Assembly (NCBI GenBank): GCA_004570315.1
Contig: SPQI01000137.1
Location: 1-36,198, forward strand
Direction: 5' to 3'
Length of the DNA stretch: 36,198 nucleotides
Source: Oxalobacteraceae bacterium OM1
GTDB lineage: Bacteria > Pseudomonadota > Gammaproteobacteria > Burkholderiales > Burkholderiaceae_D
The notes under the pieces were generated by a model, which was not told where the DNA came from, made no database searches, and saw only the letters and a list, made by a program, of their open reading frames with translations. A program made the position numbers and the translations under genes. Shown in pieces: positions 8,043 through 16,337 of this stretch (its first letter is position 1; the number at the start of each line of letters is the position of its first letter).

Positions 8043-9687
8043 GATTGGCCTCCTGCAACGTGGTGTGTCCTTCGCGGACGAGATCCAATGCGACGTCACG
8101 CAGGAAGCGCGTGCCCTCCTGCCGCGCCTGTTCCTTCAAACTGCGAATGGATGCACGCGCGACGATCATTTCCCGGATTTCATCGGTTAGCCGCAGCACT
8201 TCCGCGATGGCGCGCCGGCCCTTGAAGCCAGTCTGCCGGCAATGCGCGCAACCTTGTCCGGCGCGGAAGTTAAAGCCGCGGACATCATCGATGCCGGACT
8301 CCGCGAGCAATGCCGGTTCCGGCGTGACCGGAGCACTGCACTGTGGGCAGTTTTGGCGCATCAACCGCTGCGCGACCACGCCGGTCAGCGACGACACAAA
8401 ACTGTACGGGTCGACGCCCATATGCAGGAAGCGTCCAATAACGTCGAACGTGTTGTTGGCGTGAACCGACGTGAAGACCATATGCCCGGTGAGCGCCGAC
8501 TGCACGGCAATCTGCGCCGTCTCGGGGTCGCGGATCTCGCCCACGAGGATCTTGTCGGGATCATGCCGCAAGATCGACCGCAAGCCGACGGCGAACGTCA
8601 ACCCTTTCTTTTCGTTGACGGGAATCTGGGCCACGCCAGGCAGCTGGTATTCAACCGGGTCTTCAATGGTCAGGATCTTGTCTTCGCCGCCGTTGATTTC
8701 GGTGAGCGCCGCGTAGAGGGTCGTGGTCTTGCCGCTGCCGGTTGGCCCGGTGACCAGCATCATCCCGTACGGCTCGGCCGCCAGCCGGCGCAAGCGGCGG
8801 ATCGTCTCGACGTCGAAGCCCAGCGAATCCAGGGTCAACCGTTGCATCGTGTCGATCAGCGCCTGCTTGTCAAGGATCCGCAAGACCGCGTCCTCACCAT
8901 GGATGGTCGGCATGATGGACACGCGGATATCGATGTCCCGTCCCTTGGACGTGACGCGGAAGCGCCCGTCCTGCGGGATGCGCTTTTCCGCGATGTCCAG
9001 CTCGGCCAACACCTTGACCCGGGCGATGGCTTGTTCCGCCAAGACCGGATTGCGCAGCGTGGCGATCTCGTTGAGGACGCCGTCGATCCGGAACTTGATC
9101 ACCAGCCCGTTGGGCAGGGATTCCAAATGAATGTCGCTTGCCTCGAAGCGCAAGGCGTCGAACACCGTGGAATCGATCAGCCGCACCGCCGGACTCGTTT
9201 CCTCTTGGATCGAAGTCAACGTGAGCTCGGTGCCGGCTTCCTTCTCGAGTTCATGCACTTGCTCCAGGCCGACCGCTTCGGCGACCGCGCTGAACGTGCC
9301 CTCGTGCCGCTCCAGCGCGGCTTGCACCGCCTTGGGGTCCGCCAGATAAATTTCGTCCAGCGGGTATTGCAGCGACGACAGCCACTGCCCGAGTATCGGA
9401 CTGAGCGGCACGCCCAGCACAGCGACGTGCCGATCGCGCGCATCGCGGCCCACGATCGCCACGCGCTCGACCGCGTCAGCGTACGGTACCACCGTGAAGT
9501 CCGGCGCCACCGTACGTAGGGCATCTGCGTCCATGGCCGCATAACCGGCGAGGGTTGCCGCCGCCTCCAACAATGCTTCCCGTGGTTGCCTCACACGGTC
9601 CACGACCACGGTGAGCCAGTCCGACTGCGGTCCGGCGATGCGTCGGGCGGACTCGAGTTCTTGGAGGGTGAGCATGGCGTGCGTCAT
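8023..9687 (-). CDS. gspE: GspE/MshE-family secretion ATPase
   Basis: This is a 554-residue hexameric ATPase of the type II secretion/type IV pilus superfamily, which would drive pseudopilus assembly from the cytoplasmic face. The N-terminal part (about 1-150) fits the GspE/MshE N-terminal domain. Walker A GPTGSGKT is at 314-321, an Asp box with DPVEYQ at about 343-348, Walker B with KILVGEIRD at 379-387, and the His box with TSVHANN at 406-412. The tetracysteine zinc motif CPQC (447-450) plus CAHC (480-483) is intact. All catalytic elements look functional. The start overlaps the stop of gspF by four bases (ATGA) and a second Met lies at codon 5. Its 3' end carries the ribosome site and GTG start of the next gene. 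It belongs to the eleven-gene operon read from about 16.1 kb. Confidence 0.95.
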   Translation of the reverse strand: MTHAMLTLQELESARRIAGPQSDWLTVVVDRVRQPREALLEAAATLAGYAAMDADALRTVAPDFTVVPYADAVERVAIVGRDARDRHVAVLGVPLSPILGQWLSSLQYPLDEIYLADPKAVQAALERHEGTFSAVAEAVGLEQVHELEKEAGTELTLTSIQEETSPAVRLIDSTVFDALRFEASDIHLESLPNGLVIKFRIDGVLNEIATLRNPVLAEQAIARVKVLAELDIAEKRIPQDGRFRVTSKGRDIDIRVSIMPTIHGEDAVLRILDKQALIDTMQRLTLDSLGFDVETIRRLRRLAAEPYGMMLVTGPTGSGKTTTLYAALTEINGGEDKILTIEDPVEYQLPGVAQIPVNEKKGLTFAVGLRSILRHDPDKILVGEIRDPETAQIAVQSALTGHMVFTSVHANNTFDVIGRFLHMGVDPYSFVSSLTGVVAQRLMRQNCPQCSAPVTPEPALLAESGIDDVRGFNFRAGQGCAHCRQTGFKGRRAIAEVLRLTDEIREMIVARASIRSLKEQARQEGTRFLRDVALDLVREGHTTLQEANRVTFVA

Positions 9688-10871
9688 ACCGCGTTGGCAA
9701 GATCGAAAATGGGTGCGTACAGCATCAGAACCACTGCCCCGATGATGAGACCGATCCCGACCATCAGGATCGGCTCTACCAGGCGACCGGCCGTATCAAT
9801 CCAGCCGGCCAGTTCTTGATCGTAGAAGTCGGCGATGCGAATCATCATGTCATCCAGGTTGCCGGACGATTCGCCGGCCAACAGCAGTCGCTGCGCGACC
9901 TCGGTGCTGAGTCCGGATTCCGGCATGACGAGCGACATCGGGCGCCCTTCGGCGACAGCGGCGGCAGCCCGGCGCATGCTCGCCTGCAAGGCGACGGCGA
10001 GCGACGCTTCCGTCATGCGCATGGCGACAAGCACACTAACGCCACTTTGCAACAGCATGCCGAGGGTGCGGTACATCCGCGCGAGCTGCAGCAACTGAAC
10101 TTTCTCGCCCACCAGCGGGATCCGCAACACGCGCTGGGCCAAGGTCGCGCGCACCCGCGGATGCGCCGCGGCAGCGACCGCGCCGACAAGGCTCATCCCG
10201 AATCCCGACCATGCAAGCACGGTGTGATGCCGGACGAAGCCACCCCATGCCTGGATGAATGCACCGGATGCCTGCTGCTTCAATGCGACGTCCTCGAAGA
10301 CCGCCGAGAAACTGGGCACGACATACAGCAATAGGAACGCAATCACCAGGAAGCCAACGGCCAGAAGGATGGCCGGATAGATGGCAGCCGACACCAGCTT
10401 ACCCCGTACTTCATCCACCTGCTTCTGGTAGCGCATATAGCGCTCGATCGACAGTCGCACGGCGCCCGTCGTTTCGCTCGAGCGCACCATCGCCGTGTAC
10501 AGTGGCGGAAACACCGACGGCAAACCGGACATGGCTTCCGACAATTGCCGTCCTTGACGGAGCTGGTTCAGCAGCGTGTCATAGATCGCGCGATGGCGAC
10601 CGCGTTTGTCGTTGCGCCCCAAGATCTCGATGGCGTCCACAATGGGTTGCCCGGCCTCCAGCAGCGAGAACAGCTGCTGGTTGAAGACGCTCAAATTGAA
10701 GCGCGGTCCACGTCGTGCCGTGAACAATGATGGATTCGCGCCGGCACGTAGGCTAATGATCTGCGCGCCGGTCGATGCGATGAAGCGGTGCGCTTCCTCG
10801 TCGCTGGCAGCGTCGAGCTCCATCCGCTCGACCACCATCCGGCCATTCAAAACTTTGGCTTCGTAACGCAC
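9684..10871 (-). CDS. gspF: GspF/MshG-family inner-membrane platform protein
   Basis: This 395-residue polytopic protein of the T2SSF family forms the inner-membrane platform that couples the ATPase to pseudopilin insertion. Two related cytoplasmic helical T2SSF domains flank the membrane part: one near residues 60-160 with FNQQLFSLLEAGQP, the second near 255-360 with LARMYRTLGMLLQSGVS. Hydrophobic segments are AAIYPAILLAVGFLVIAFLL (about 161-187), a second one near 213-232, and a C-terminal one (ILMVGIGLIIGAVVLMLYAP, about 368-387). The start is GTG at 10871, two bases after the gspG stop. The stop overlaps the gspE start as ATGA. Length and topology are normal for the family. Confidence 0.93.
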   Translation of the reverse strand: MRYEAKVLNGRMVVERMELDAASDEEAHRFIASTGAQIISLRAGANPSLFTARRGPRFNLSVFNQQLFSLLEAGQPIVDAIEILGRNDKRGRHRAIYDTLLNQLRQGRQLSEAMSGLPSVFPPLYTAMVRSSETTGAVRLSIERYMRYQKQVDEVRGKLVSAAIYPAILLAVGFLVIAFLLLYVVPSFSAVFEDVALKQQASGAFIQAWGGFVRHHTVLAWSGFGMSLVGAVAAAAHPRVRATLAQRVLRIPLVGEKVQLLQLARMYRTLGMLLQSGVSVLVAMRMTEASLAVALQASMRRAAAAVAEGRPMSLVMPESGLSTEVAQRLLLAGESSGNLDDMMIRIADFYDQELAGWIDTAGRLVEPILMVGIGLIIGAVVLMLYAPIFDLANAV

Positions 10872-10873
10872 GG

Positions 10874-11299
10874 TTACTGGGCGTTGGTGATGTCGGCGTC
10901 GTCGCCGGCGCCGCCGGATTTACCGTCCTTGCCGTAGGAAGTGATGTCGTAATCCAGCGTCGGGCTGGCGCTTGGCTGCTTATAGACATACGCATTGCCC
11001 CAAGGGTCGGGCGGTACTGCCTTCTTGAGGTAGGGCCCGTGCCAGTTGCCCTCGCTGGCCGGCTGGGTGAACAAGGCCGCCAAGCCCTGTTCCGACGTGG
11101 GATAGTGTCCGACGTCGATTCGATACTGGTCCAGCGCTTTTTCAAAGGATTCGATCTGCGCCCGCGCGACCTGCTGCTGCGATTTCCCGATCTGCGAAAA
11201 ATACTTGGGACCGACGAAAGCCGCGAGCAAGCCGATGATCATCAAGACCACCAGCAATTCGAGCAGCGTGAAGCCGGCTTGTACACGTGTGTTTCGCAT
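10874..11299 (-). CDS. gspG: GspG-type major pseudopilin
   Basis: I take ATG 11299 as start because GGAGG sits five bases upstream; this gives the short basic leader MRNTRVQAG typical of the family rather than a longer one. Cleavage would occur after Gly9, leaving FTLLELLVVLMIIGLLAAFV with Glu at +5 of the mature protein. The body has the GspG pattern: the DVGHYPTSEQGLAAL helix-loop, then PPDPWGNAYVY. The C-terminal loop SYGKDGKSGG followed by DDADI supplies the Ca2+-binding Asp residues. It is thus the probable main shaft subunit of the pseudopilus. It follows the minor pilin-like gene by 21 bp and precedes gspF by two. The 141-residue size is normal. A prepilin peptidase must be encoded elsewhere, as none is present here. 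Confidence 0.94.
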   Translation of the reverse strand: MRNTRVQAGFTLLELLVVLMIIGLLAAFVGPKYFSQIGKSQQQVARAQIESFEKALDQYRIDVGHYPTSEQGLAALFTQPASEGNWHGPYLKKAVPPDPWGNAYVYKQPSASPTLDYDITSYGKDGKSGGAGDDADITNAQ

Positions 11300-11320
11300 T
11301 CCTTCCTCCCTGGAATTCAA

Positions 11321-11776
11321 TTATTCGGGCTGATAGACAAACTGCCAGTCCTGGTACGACTTCGCGCCGTTGAACGACGCCAGGTCGGCGGGGAATCCGC
11401 CTACCTTCATCGGTGCCGCTTGCGACAGCGAATGCACGCCCTTCACTTTGCCGTCCTCGGTCAGCACCAAGCCCCATTCCGCCTTCCCGGTCATTGGGTC
11501 GCGGTAGATGCGCCGCAACGGACGGCGCGTGGTCGACGTACGCTCGTCTAACAGCAGCGCGTCAAGCGAGGCCGGATAGCTCTTCAAGGAACCCGGCGAT
11601 TTCTCGTAGTAGTCGCGAATCGCGTTCCGGAACGCCTGCCCGACAAAGAGCAATTCGGCCTCCCGGTCGCGCTTCTCGTGGGTCAGGCTGTTTTCCAGCG
11701 CGCGTACCGAAACGACCGTCAATATTGCCACAGTGAATATCACAATGACATAACTAAATCCCTGCTCCCGCCGCAT
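11321..11776 (-). CDS. Minor pilin-like protein lacking the +5 glutamate
   Basis: This 151-residue protein starts with a very short leader (MRREQG) and a hydrophobic helix (FSYVIVIFTVAILTVVSVRA), as in type II pseudopilins. The usual Glu at mature position 5 is Ile here. Absence of Glu5 is characteristic of the GspK class of tip pseudopilins, although this protein is much shorter than GspK and lacks its large inserted domain. The remainder is a soluble region with YYEKSPGSLKSYP and a C-terminal WQFVYQPE. It starts three bases after the stop of the preceding pilin gene and lies 21 bp before gspG. It may be a tip-complex subunit. Assignment to the pilin superfamily is firm; the exact subunit is not. 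Confidence 0.8.
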   Translation of the reverse strand: MRREQGFSYVIVIFTVAILTVVSVRALENSLTHEKRDREAELLFVGQAFRNAIRDYYEKSPGSLKSYPASLDALLLDERTSTTRRPLRRIYRDPMTGKAEWGLVLTEDGKVKGVHSLSQAAPMKVGGFPADLASFNGAKSYQDWQFVYQPE

Positions 11777-11779
11777 GGC

Positions 11780-12160
11780 CTACCAGTCCTTGTACCAGGT
11801 GCCGTCGCGCGCCTTGTTGGGCGCGCTGGAGCGCACGTCGAAGACCGCTCCCAGGGACGGATCCGCCGGCGCTACGAGCACCCAGCTTTTCGCGCTCTGG
11901 GTGAACGGATCGACCGGGATGGCGCGCAGATAGCGTTTCGTGACGAGATCGTCCAGCGTCGCCGGATATTTACCGTTGTCCGAGAAGTACTTGTCGAGCG
12001 CGTCGCGCATGACGTACAAGTCTTCGCGCAATACACTTTCCTTCGCCACGTCCAGGTTGTTGAAATAGCGCGGCGCGGCAAGCGACAGGATGGTCGCGAG
12101 GATCGCCAGCGCCACCATGAGCTCGATCATCGAAAATCCGCGGGCGCGCATGGTCACCAT
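11780..12160 (-). CDS. Type II secretion/MSHA-like pseudopilin
   Basis: The protein has 126 residues. The leader MVTMRARG is followed by FSMIELMVALAILATILSLA, a canonical class III signal with Glu at +5. The soluble part carries DALDKYFSDNGKYPATLDDLV and IPVDPFTQ, the same loop arrangement as in GspG, but the C-terminal Ca2+ loop of GspG is missing. It would be a second, GspG-like or minor pseudopilin. The start at 12160 lies seven bases inside the preceding pilin gene; a second ATG at 12151 is also possible and would give the leader MRARG. It ends with TAG. Confidence 0.85.
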   Translation of the reverse strand: MVTMRARGFSMIELMVALAILATILSLAAPRYFNNLDVAKESVLREDLYVMRDALDKYFSDNGKYPATLDDLVTKRYLRAIPVDPFTQSAKSWVLVAPADPSLGAVFDVRSSAPNKARDGTWYKDW

Positions 12161-12651
12161 TCGCTGTACGGTACGTTGTTCAGGCCGGTATCCGTCGACA
12201 GGGAATAAACGTCGAACACGTCCGCGCCCTCGGCCGGTTTGTCAGGTGGGGAAGCAAAACTGCGCTTGCCCCAGCTATCAGCCGGATTGGTCGACGCGCC
12301 GGCATAGAAGGGATCACTAGGCAGGCGCCGCAAGAAATACAGTTTCGGTCCTGAAGGATTTGCCACGTCGGCCACCCCCGCGACCAGGTCCATGAGAGTC
12401 GCTGGATAGCCGCTCTGTCCCGGCAAGGTCGCCACCCGGTTGGCTGCCGTCGCCTGCTTGTAGGCGTCGATCCCCTGCCGGATGTCGCGCAACGCGCGCC
12501 GCAGCTCGACCTCCTTGTGGCGCCGCACGGTCAGTTCCGCCAGCGGCAGCGCGACACTCGCCAACAGGCCCAGGATCGCGACGGAGACCAACAGCTCCAC
12601 CAGACTGAAGCCCGGCGCACCGCGTCGAGCCGGCGCCGAGAACCGCGTCAT
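12154..12651 (-). CDS. Pseudopilin (GspG/H-like)
   Basis: This gene encodes 165 residues. The leader MTRFSAPARRGAPG precedes FSLVELLVSVAILGLLASVA with Glu at +5, so it should be cleaved and methylated by a prepilin peptidase. The helix continues into TVRRHKEVELRRALRDIRQGIDAY, the usual long N-terminal spine. The globular part has the GYPATLMDLV and LRRLPSDPF motifs seen in pseudopilins, and ends in FDVYSLSTDTGLNNVPYSEW. The start ATG overlaps the TGA of the secretin gene by four bases (ATGA), implying coupling. It is the first of four consecutive pilin-family genes, so the machine has at least one major and two or three minor subunits. Confidence 0.85.
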   Translation of the reverse strand: MTRFSAPARRGAPGFSLVELLVSVAILGLLASVALPLAELTVRRHKEVELRRALRDIRQGIDAYKQATAANRVATLPGQSGYPATLMDLVAGVADVANPSGPKLYFLRRLPSDPFYAGASTNPADSWGKRSFASPPDKPAEGADVFDVYSLSTDTGLNNVPYSEW

Positions 12652-14957
12652 GGCTCCACCGACAGCTGCACGGTGACGGGCAATTTCGGCCGGGCCACCG
12701 CTTGCCCGGCCCCGACCGGCGTCACGCCGATGACGCTCACCTCGGCCGCTGCGGCCGGCGCAATTGGCTTCAGTTCTACTGACAGCAGACGCCCTTCTCC
12801 CTTGGCGCCGGTCGCCTCGCCGCTGGCCAGACCAATAGTGATGCGGCCGTTCGCCTTGTCGACGATTTCGCTGAAACTGCTCTTGCCGGCTTTGTTGAAG
12901 AAGTCACCCTCCTTCACCGCGACAAACTCGAACTGCGTCGGATTGAAAACCAGCTGCAACGGCGCCGCGCGCAAGCTGTGCTGGCTATCAAGCTGCAGGT
13001 CCAAAGTCACCGACTGCCCGACCTTCGCCTTGACCGGCGCCTTCCACGAGAACTTCAGCCCGCTGGTATCCGGCGCCGCCTGCGCTATCCCCGCACCGGC
13101 CGCTCCAGGCACGGGCTCGCCCGTCGGTGCCGCCGTTGCCTGCCCCCCGGCCGACATCGCGCTGCGTAGCTGGACAGCCTTGGTGCGCAGCGTCGCTTCG
13201 GTGCCAGACCAGAACGACTCGGCCACGACACTCTTGCGCTGGATGTTGCGGATCAAATGCGGCGTGATCGACATGACGATCTCCGTCTTCTGCCGGTCGT
13301 CCTTCTGGCTCGAAAACAGCCGACCCAACACCGGCACGTCGCCGATAACGGGGATGCGTGTCGCGTCGCTCCGGTCGGCGTCGCTGATCAGGCCGGCCAG
13401 AATCTGGGTTTCGCCATCCTTCAGGCGCAGCGAGCTGCTGAAGTTGCGGGTGCCAATCTGGTAGGCCTGCGAACCCGTGGCCGTTTTTACGACGCCCACC
13501 AACGAACTGACTTCCAGGGCCAGCTTGAGGGACACTTCGTCACGAAGGTGGATTTCCGGCTCCACGTCCAGCTTCAAACCGACGTCCAGGTACTGGATGT
13601 TCTCCGACAAAAATCCGTTCGGCGTGGTCGTTGTCGTCACGACCGGCACCTTGTCGCCGATCAGAATCTTCGCCTTTTCACGGTCGCGGACGCGCAGGCG
13701 CGGGTTGGCGAGCAAGTTAGCGTCGCCATCGGTCTTTTGCAGGCTGAGCGTCACGCTCGGCAACGTCACGCCCAGCTTGTCCGCATTCAAGGTTTTCAGG
13801 TCGCTGAGCCGATATTGCTGATTGGTCCCGGTTCCGGTTGAGGGAAGGCCGGACGTCGGCAGCGGCGAGACCGTGATCTGGTTCGTCACCTGGATGCCGA
13901 GATTGAGCAGGCGGTTGCGGTTGATCTCGAGTACCTCGACCTCCAGCATGACTTCCGGCTCGTCCAAGTCCTGCAGCGCGATCAGTTTTTCGGCCAGCGC
14001 GAGCGTCTCGAGGTTTTCACGCAGGACCAGCATGTGGTATTTCTCGTCGACGTACACGTCCTTGATCTTCAACACCGTCTTGATCAGGTTCGCAACGGTC
14101 TTCGCATCCGTGTTCGACAAGTAAAACGCCTTGACGACAAGATCCTGGTATTCCTTGAGCTTCGCTGGAGTATTCGGGTAGATCAGTACGCTCGTCGCGT
14201 TCAACACCTTTTTTTCCAGCTGATTAACCGTCAAAAGGACGTCGACCGCGTCCTCCAGCGTCGTTTGCTTAACGTTGATGGTGGTGCGCTGATCACCGCG
14301 CACATCCCGATCAAAGATGAAATTGATACCGGTCGTGCGGGACAGCGCATCGAACACCATGCGAATGCTGGCGTCCCGGAACTCGAGGTTGACCGGCTTC
14401 TTGTAGAAGTTGCCGAGGTTCGGTGCCGCCATCAACTCGATGGCCTGCGCGGCTTCGATTTCCCGTTTGACCGCCTGCGCTTCGCGCTGGTTGGGAATGC
14501 GTTCCAGTGCCCGGTTCGCCCATTGCAGCGCCTGCGCGCTGTCCCCGCGCTTGAGGGCCTCCCGTGCCTGCTTGGCGTCATCGCCAGCCTTGGTCACTTC
14601 CTGTAGAAGTTCCAGTCCGCTTAGTGCACGGGCGTTATACCGGTCGTATTTCAGGATGGTCTGGAAATGCTCCGCGGCGACGTCCGGCTTGCCCTCCTCC
14701 AGCGCCTTGTCGCCAAGCGCGAGGAGCTTGCGTGTGGCAGCTTCCCGTTTGACCAGCCAGTCTTGCTGATACCGGACATCGCCCGGCGCAAGATTCGCGG
14801 CCGTTTCCAATTCCGTCACGGCCTCGACATACGCCTCCTGCTCGAAGGCGGCAAGCCCGGCCCTGTGGTGAGTCATTGCCGCGCATCCGCCGAGCGCGGC
14901 GAATACGGCAAGCTGGAACGCGAAAGCGGCGGCTTTCTTCATTGTTGCGATACCCAT
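12648..14957 (-). CDS. Outer-membrane secretin lipoprotein with C-terminal cohesin-like domain
   Basis: The protein has 769 residues. A lipobox (LGGC, Cys25) suggests an outer-membrane lipoprotein. Residues about 30-175 form TPR-like helices. A secretin/TonB short N-terminal (STN) domain is at about 188-237, an N1-type domain at about 272-332, and the secretin beta-barrel core at about 410-572, ending with the VPVLGRLF and QKTEIVMSITPHLIR blocks. After a Pro/Ala/Gly linker (about 600-632), residues about 635-769 show a cohesin-like beta sandwich (VGQSVTLDLQL, then LQLVFNPTQFEFVAVKEGDF, then GRITIGLAS). It would form the multimeric outer-membrane gate of the system. The tail could bind a partner domain on a pilin or cargo, which is inference. 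A second start, Met6 at 14942, is equally good for the signal peptide. It lies two bases after the PilP-like gene. Confidence 0.92.
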   Translation of the reverse strand: MGIATMKKAAAFAFQLAVFAALGGCAAMTHHRAGLAAFEQEAYVEAVTELETAANLAPGDVRYQQDWLVKREAATRKLLALGDKALEEGKPDVAAEHFQTILKYDRYNARALSGLELLQEVTKAGDDAKQAREALKRGDSAQALQWANRALERIPNQREAQAVKREIEAAQAIELMAAPNLGNFYKKPVNLEFRDASIRMVFDALSRTTGINFIFDRDVRGDQRTTINVKQTTLEDAVDVLLTVNQLEKKVLNATSVLIYPNTPAKLKEYQDLVVKAFYLSNTDAKTVANLIKTVLKIKDVYVDEKYHMLVLRENLETLALAEKLIALQDLDEPEVMLEVEVLEINRNRLLNLGIQVTNQITVSPLPTSGLPSTGTGTNQQYRLSDLKTLNADKLGVTLPSVTLSLQKTDGDANLLANPRLRVRDREKAKILIGDKVPVVTTTTTPNGFLSENIQYLDVGLKLDVEPEIHLRDEVSLKLALEVSSLVGVVKTATGSQAYQIGTRNFSSSLRLKDGETQILAGLISDADRSDATRIPVIGDVPVLGRLFSSQKDDRQKTEIVMSITPHLIRNIQRKSVVAESFWSGTEATLRTKAVQLRSAMSAGGQATAAPTGEPVPGAAGAGIAQAAPDTSGLKFSWKAPVKAKVGQSVTLDLQLDSQHSLRAAPLQLVFNPTQFEFVAVKEGDFFNKAGKSSFSEIVDKANGRITIGLASGEATGAKGEGRLLSVELKPIAPAAAAEVSVIGVTPVGAGQAVARPKLPVTVQLSVEP

Positions 14958-14959
14958 GT

Positions 14960-15481
14960 TTAGCCGTCGCTGGGAAGGGATAAGACCTGTTTGTCGCCGG
15001 TCGGAACGTGTTCGAATTCGATCTGCTGCCTCGTCATCGCGGTCACCCGATACATGCCGTCGATCACGTCGCCGGGATGCGCGACGACGGTTTGGTCGCC
15101 TTTGCTGAGGTAGACGACCTCCGACCCGCCATCGTTGAGCCGCCCCATGAACTTGAACGGCAAAGGCGGAGGTCCGACCGGCTCGGGAGGAGCAGTCGGC
15201 GCAGCCACCGTGGTGGGCGCGGCCTGTGTCACAGGTTGTGGGGGTGGCTGCTGCCAGCCCTTTGACGCGAATGGGTCGATGGACGAGACATCGTCACCGG
15301 ACGCGTCCGCATAGTCCCGCTCCGGTGAGACGGGAATGGATGCTTTGGAAACCGTAGCCGGGCGGGATTGCACTGGTTGGACGGATTCCGACAGTTCGTC
15401 AAGCGGATAAAAGACCGCGGCGAGCGTCGCGGATAATGCCGACAGAAGGATCGTCCACCTTTGCTTTGCCGCCTTATCCAT
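14960..15481 (-). CDS. PilP/MshK-like secretin-docking protein
   Basis: This 173-residue protein has an N-terminal hydrophobic segment (ILLSALSATLAAVFY, about 11-25), a long Pro/Ala/Thr-rich linker (about 75-105), and a C-terminal all-beta domain (about 107-165). That domain reads PFKFMGRL, then VVYLSKGDQTVVAHPGDVI, then YRVTAMTRQQIEFEHVPTG, the pattern of PilP/GspC homology-region domains that dock on the secretin N-domains. It would link the inner-membrane complex to the secretin encoded next. The start at 15481 overlaps the stop of the PilO-like gene by eight bases, and the stop is two bases before the secretin start, so the order PilO-PilP-secretin is preserved as in type IV pilus operons. 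Confidence 0.82.
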   Translation of the reverse strand: MDKAAKQRWTILLSALSATLAAVFYPLDELSESVQPVQSRPATVSKASIPVSPERDYADASGDDVSSIDPFASKGWQQPPPQPVTQAAPTTVAAPTAPPEPVGPPPLPFKFMGRLNDGGSEVVYLSKGDQTVVAHPGDVIDGMYRVTAMTRQQIEFEHVPTGDKQVLSLPSDG

Positions 15482-16010
15482 GTTGTGGCTTTCGATAAAA
15501 GGCGGACAGCGTCAAATCGCAGGTGAGTTCGGCCGACTGAATCCCGGCCCGCGCGCAGGAAATCGAATCCAGGGATGCGAACTTGATATCCTGGGCGATG
15601 GCGCTCAAGAAGTTACGAATGTTCGGATACGTTCCCGACACTGTCATGCTCGCGCGGTAACGAAGAAAAGGCTTGTTGGTGGCGGGATCCAGCGAGAAGG
15701 TGATCTCGTCATATCCGGTCTTCGTGGCGTCGGCGACGCGGTCGAGTGCTCGGACGAGCTGCGAACTATGAAAGTCCGTCAACGGCAATTGCGGCACGTT
15801 CCGCGACTGCACTGATACGGGCCGAGCGCTACGACGCAATTCATCGATTTCAGTTTCAAGCCGCGCGGACTGAGCGGCCGCTGCCAGCAATCCGGCGAGC
15901 GCCCCGATTAACGCCAAAACGGCCGCGGCTAGGGACACCACGGCCCCCGGCCGGTCCCGGATCGCCTTCTCGACGTAGAATCGGCAAGCGGCCGTGGAGA
16001 TTCGTTTCAT
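15474..16010 (-). CDS. PilO/GspM-like assembly protein, first gene of the operon
   Basis: From ATG 16010 the gene encodes 178 residues. The frame is open to a TTG at 16055, which I reject because ATG 16010 gives the expected short cytoplasmic tail; neither start has a strong ribosome site. One membrane segment lies at about residues 27-46 (LAAAVLALIGALAGLLAAAA). A heptad-like coiled coil follows (ARLETEIDELRRSARP). The C-terminal domain has GTYPNIRNFLSAIAQDI, the signature stretch of PilO/GspM ferredoxin-like domains. PilO pairs with PilN in the inner-membrane alignment complex; the PilN-like partner is the last gene of this operon. The promoter at 16121-16149 would give a leader of about 100 bases. 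Confidence 0.8.
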   Translation of the reverse strand: MKRISTAACRFYVEKAIRDRPGAVVSLAAAVLALIGALAGLLAAAAQSARLETEIDELRRSARPVSVQSRNVPQLPLTDFHSSQLVRALDRVADATKTGYDEITFSLDPATNKPFLRYRASMTVSGTYPNIRNFLSAIAQDIKFASLDSISCARAGIQSAELTCDLTLSAFYRKPQHG

Positions 16011-16120
16011 CGTAATCGTGCTGGTCGACACATCGTCGTCCCGTGCCAAGGACAATCGAGTAAGCGCCGGATATTGCGAACGGCGCGAACTCGGGCTATT
16101 TGGTCGGACAGTGGCCGAAG

Positions 16121-16149
16121 ATTATCCATAGGGAAAGAAAGTTTGTCCA
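16121..16149 (-). promoter_or_regulatory. Sigma70-type promoter of the pilus/T2SS-like operon
   Basis: On the minus strand the -35 hexamer TGGACA (16149-16144) and -10 hexamer GATAAT (16126-16121) are separated by exactly 17 bases. Each differs from the consensus at one position. Transcription would start near 16114, about 100 bases before the first operon gene. No other pair of this quality is visible before the eleven overlapping genes. Confidence 0.6.
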
Positions 16150-16166
16150 TCCCATAGATAATTGGG

Positions 16167-16178
16167 ATCTCTAGAGAT
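16167..16178. promoter_or_regulatory. 12-bp perfect palindrome upstream of the operon promoter
   Basis: ATCTCTAGAGAT is a perfect dyad centred about 23 bases upstream of the -35 hexamer. The surrounding sequence (about 16115-16162) is unusually AT-rich and includes an imperfect inverted pair ATTATCCATAGGG and CCCATAGATAAT. Position fits an activator or repressor site; the regulator is unknown. Confidence 0.35.
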
Positions 16179-16337
16179 ACATCGTTCTCCGACACTGCAT
16201 CCCCGTAGGCCGACCACCACCCGCTACGCAAGACGACAAGCCCGCTATCCCGCCTGGCGCGTCACCTCAACTGCGCTACGCCACACGCCATAGGTTCAAC
16301 CATCGCCGTGACTACCTTTGACGATGCCTTTCAGCCG

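Noticed and set aside
8242..9519. Plus-strand open frame of 425 codons opposite gspE
   Set aside because: It is a shadow of gspE, whose ATPase motifs are complete; the opposite reading has no recognisable features.
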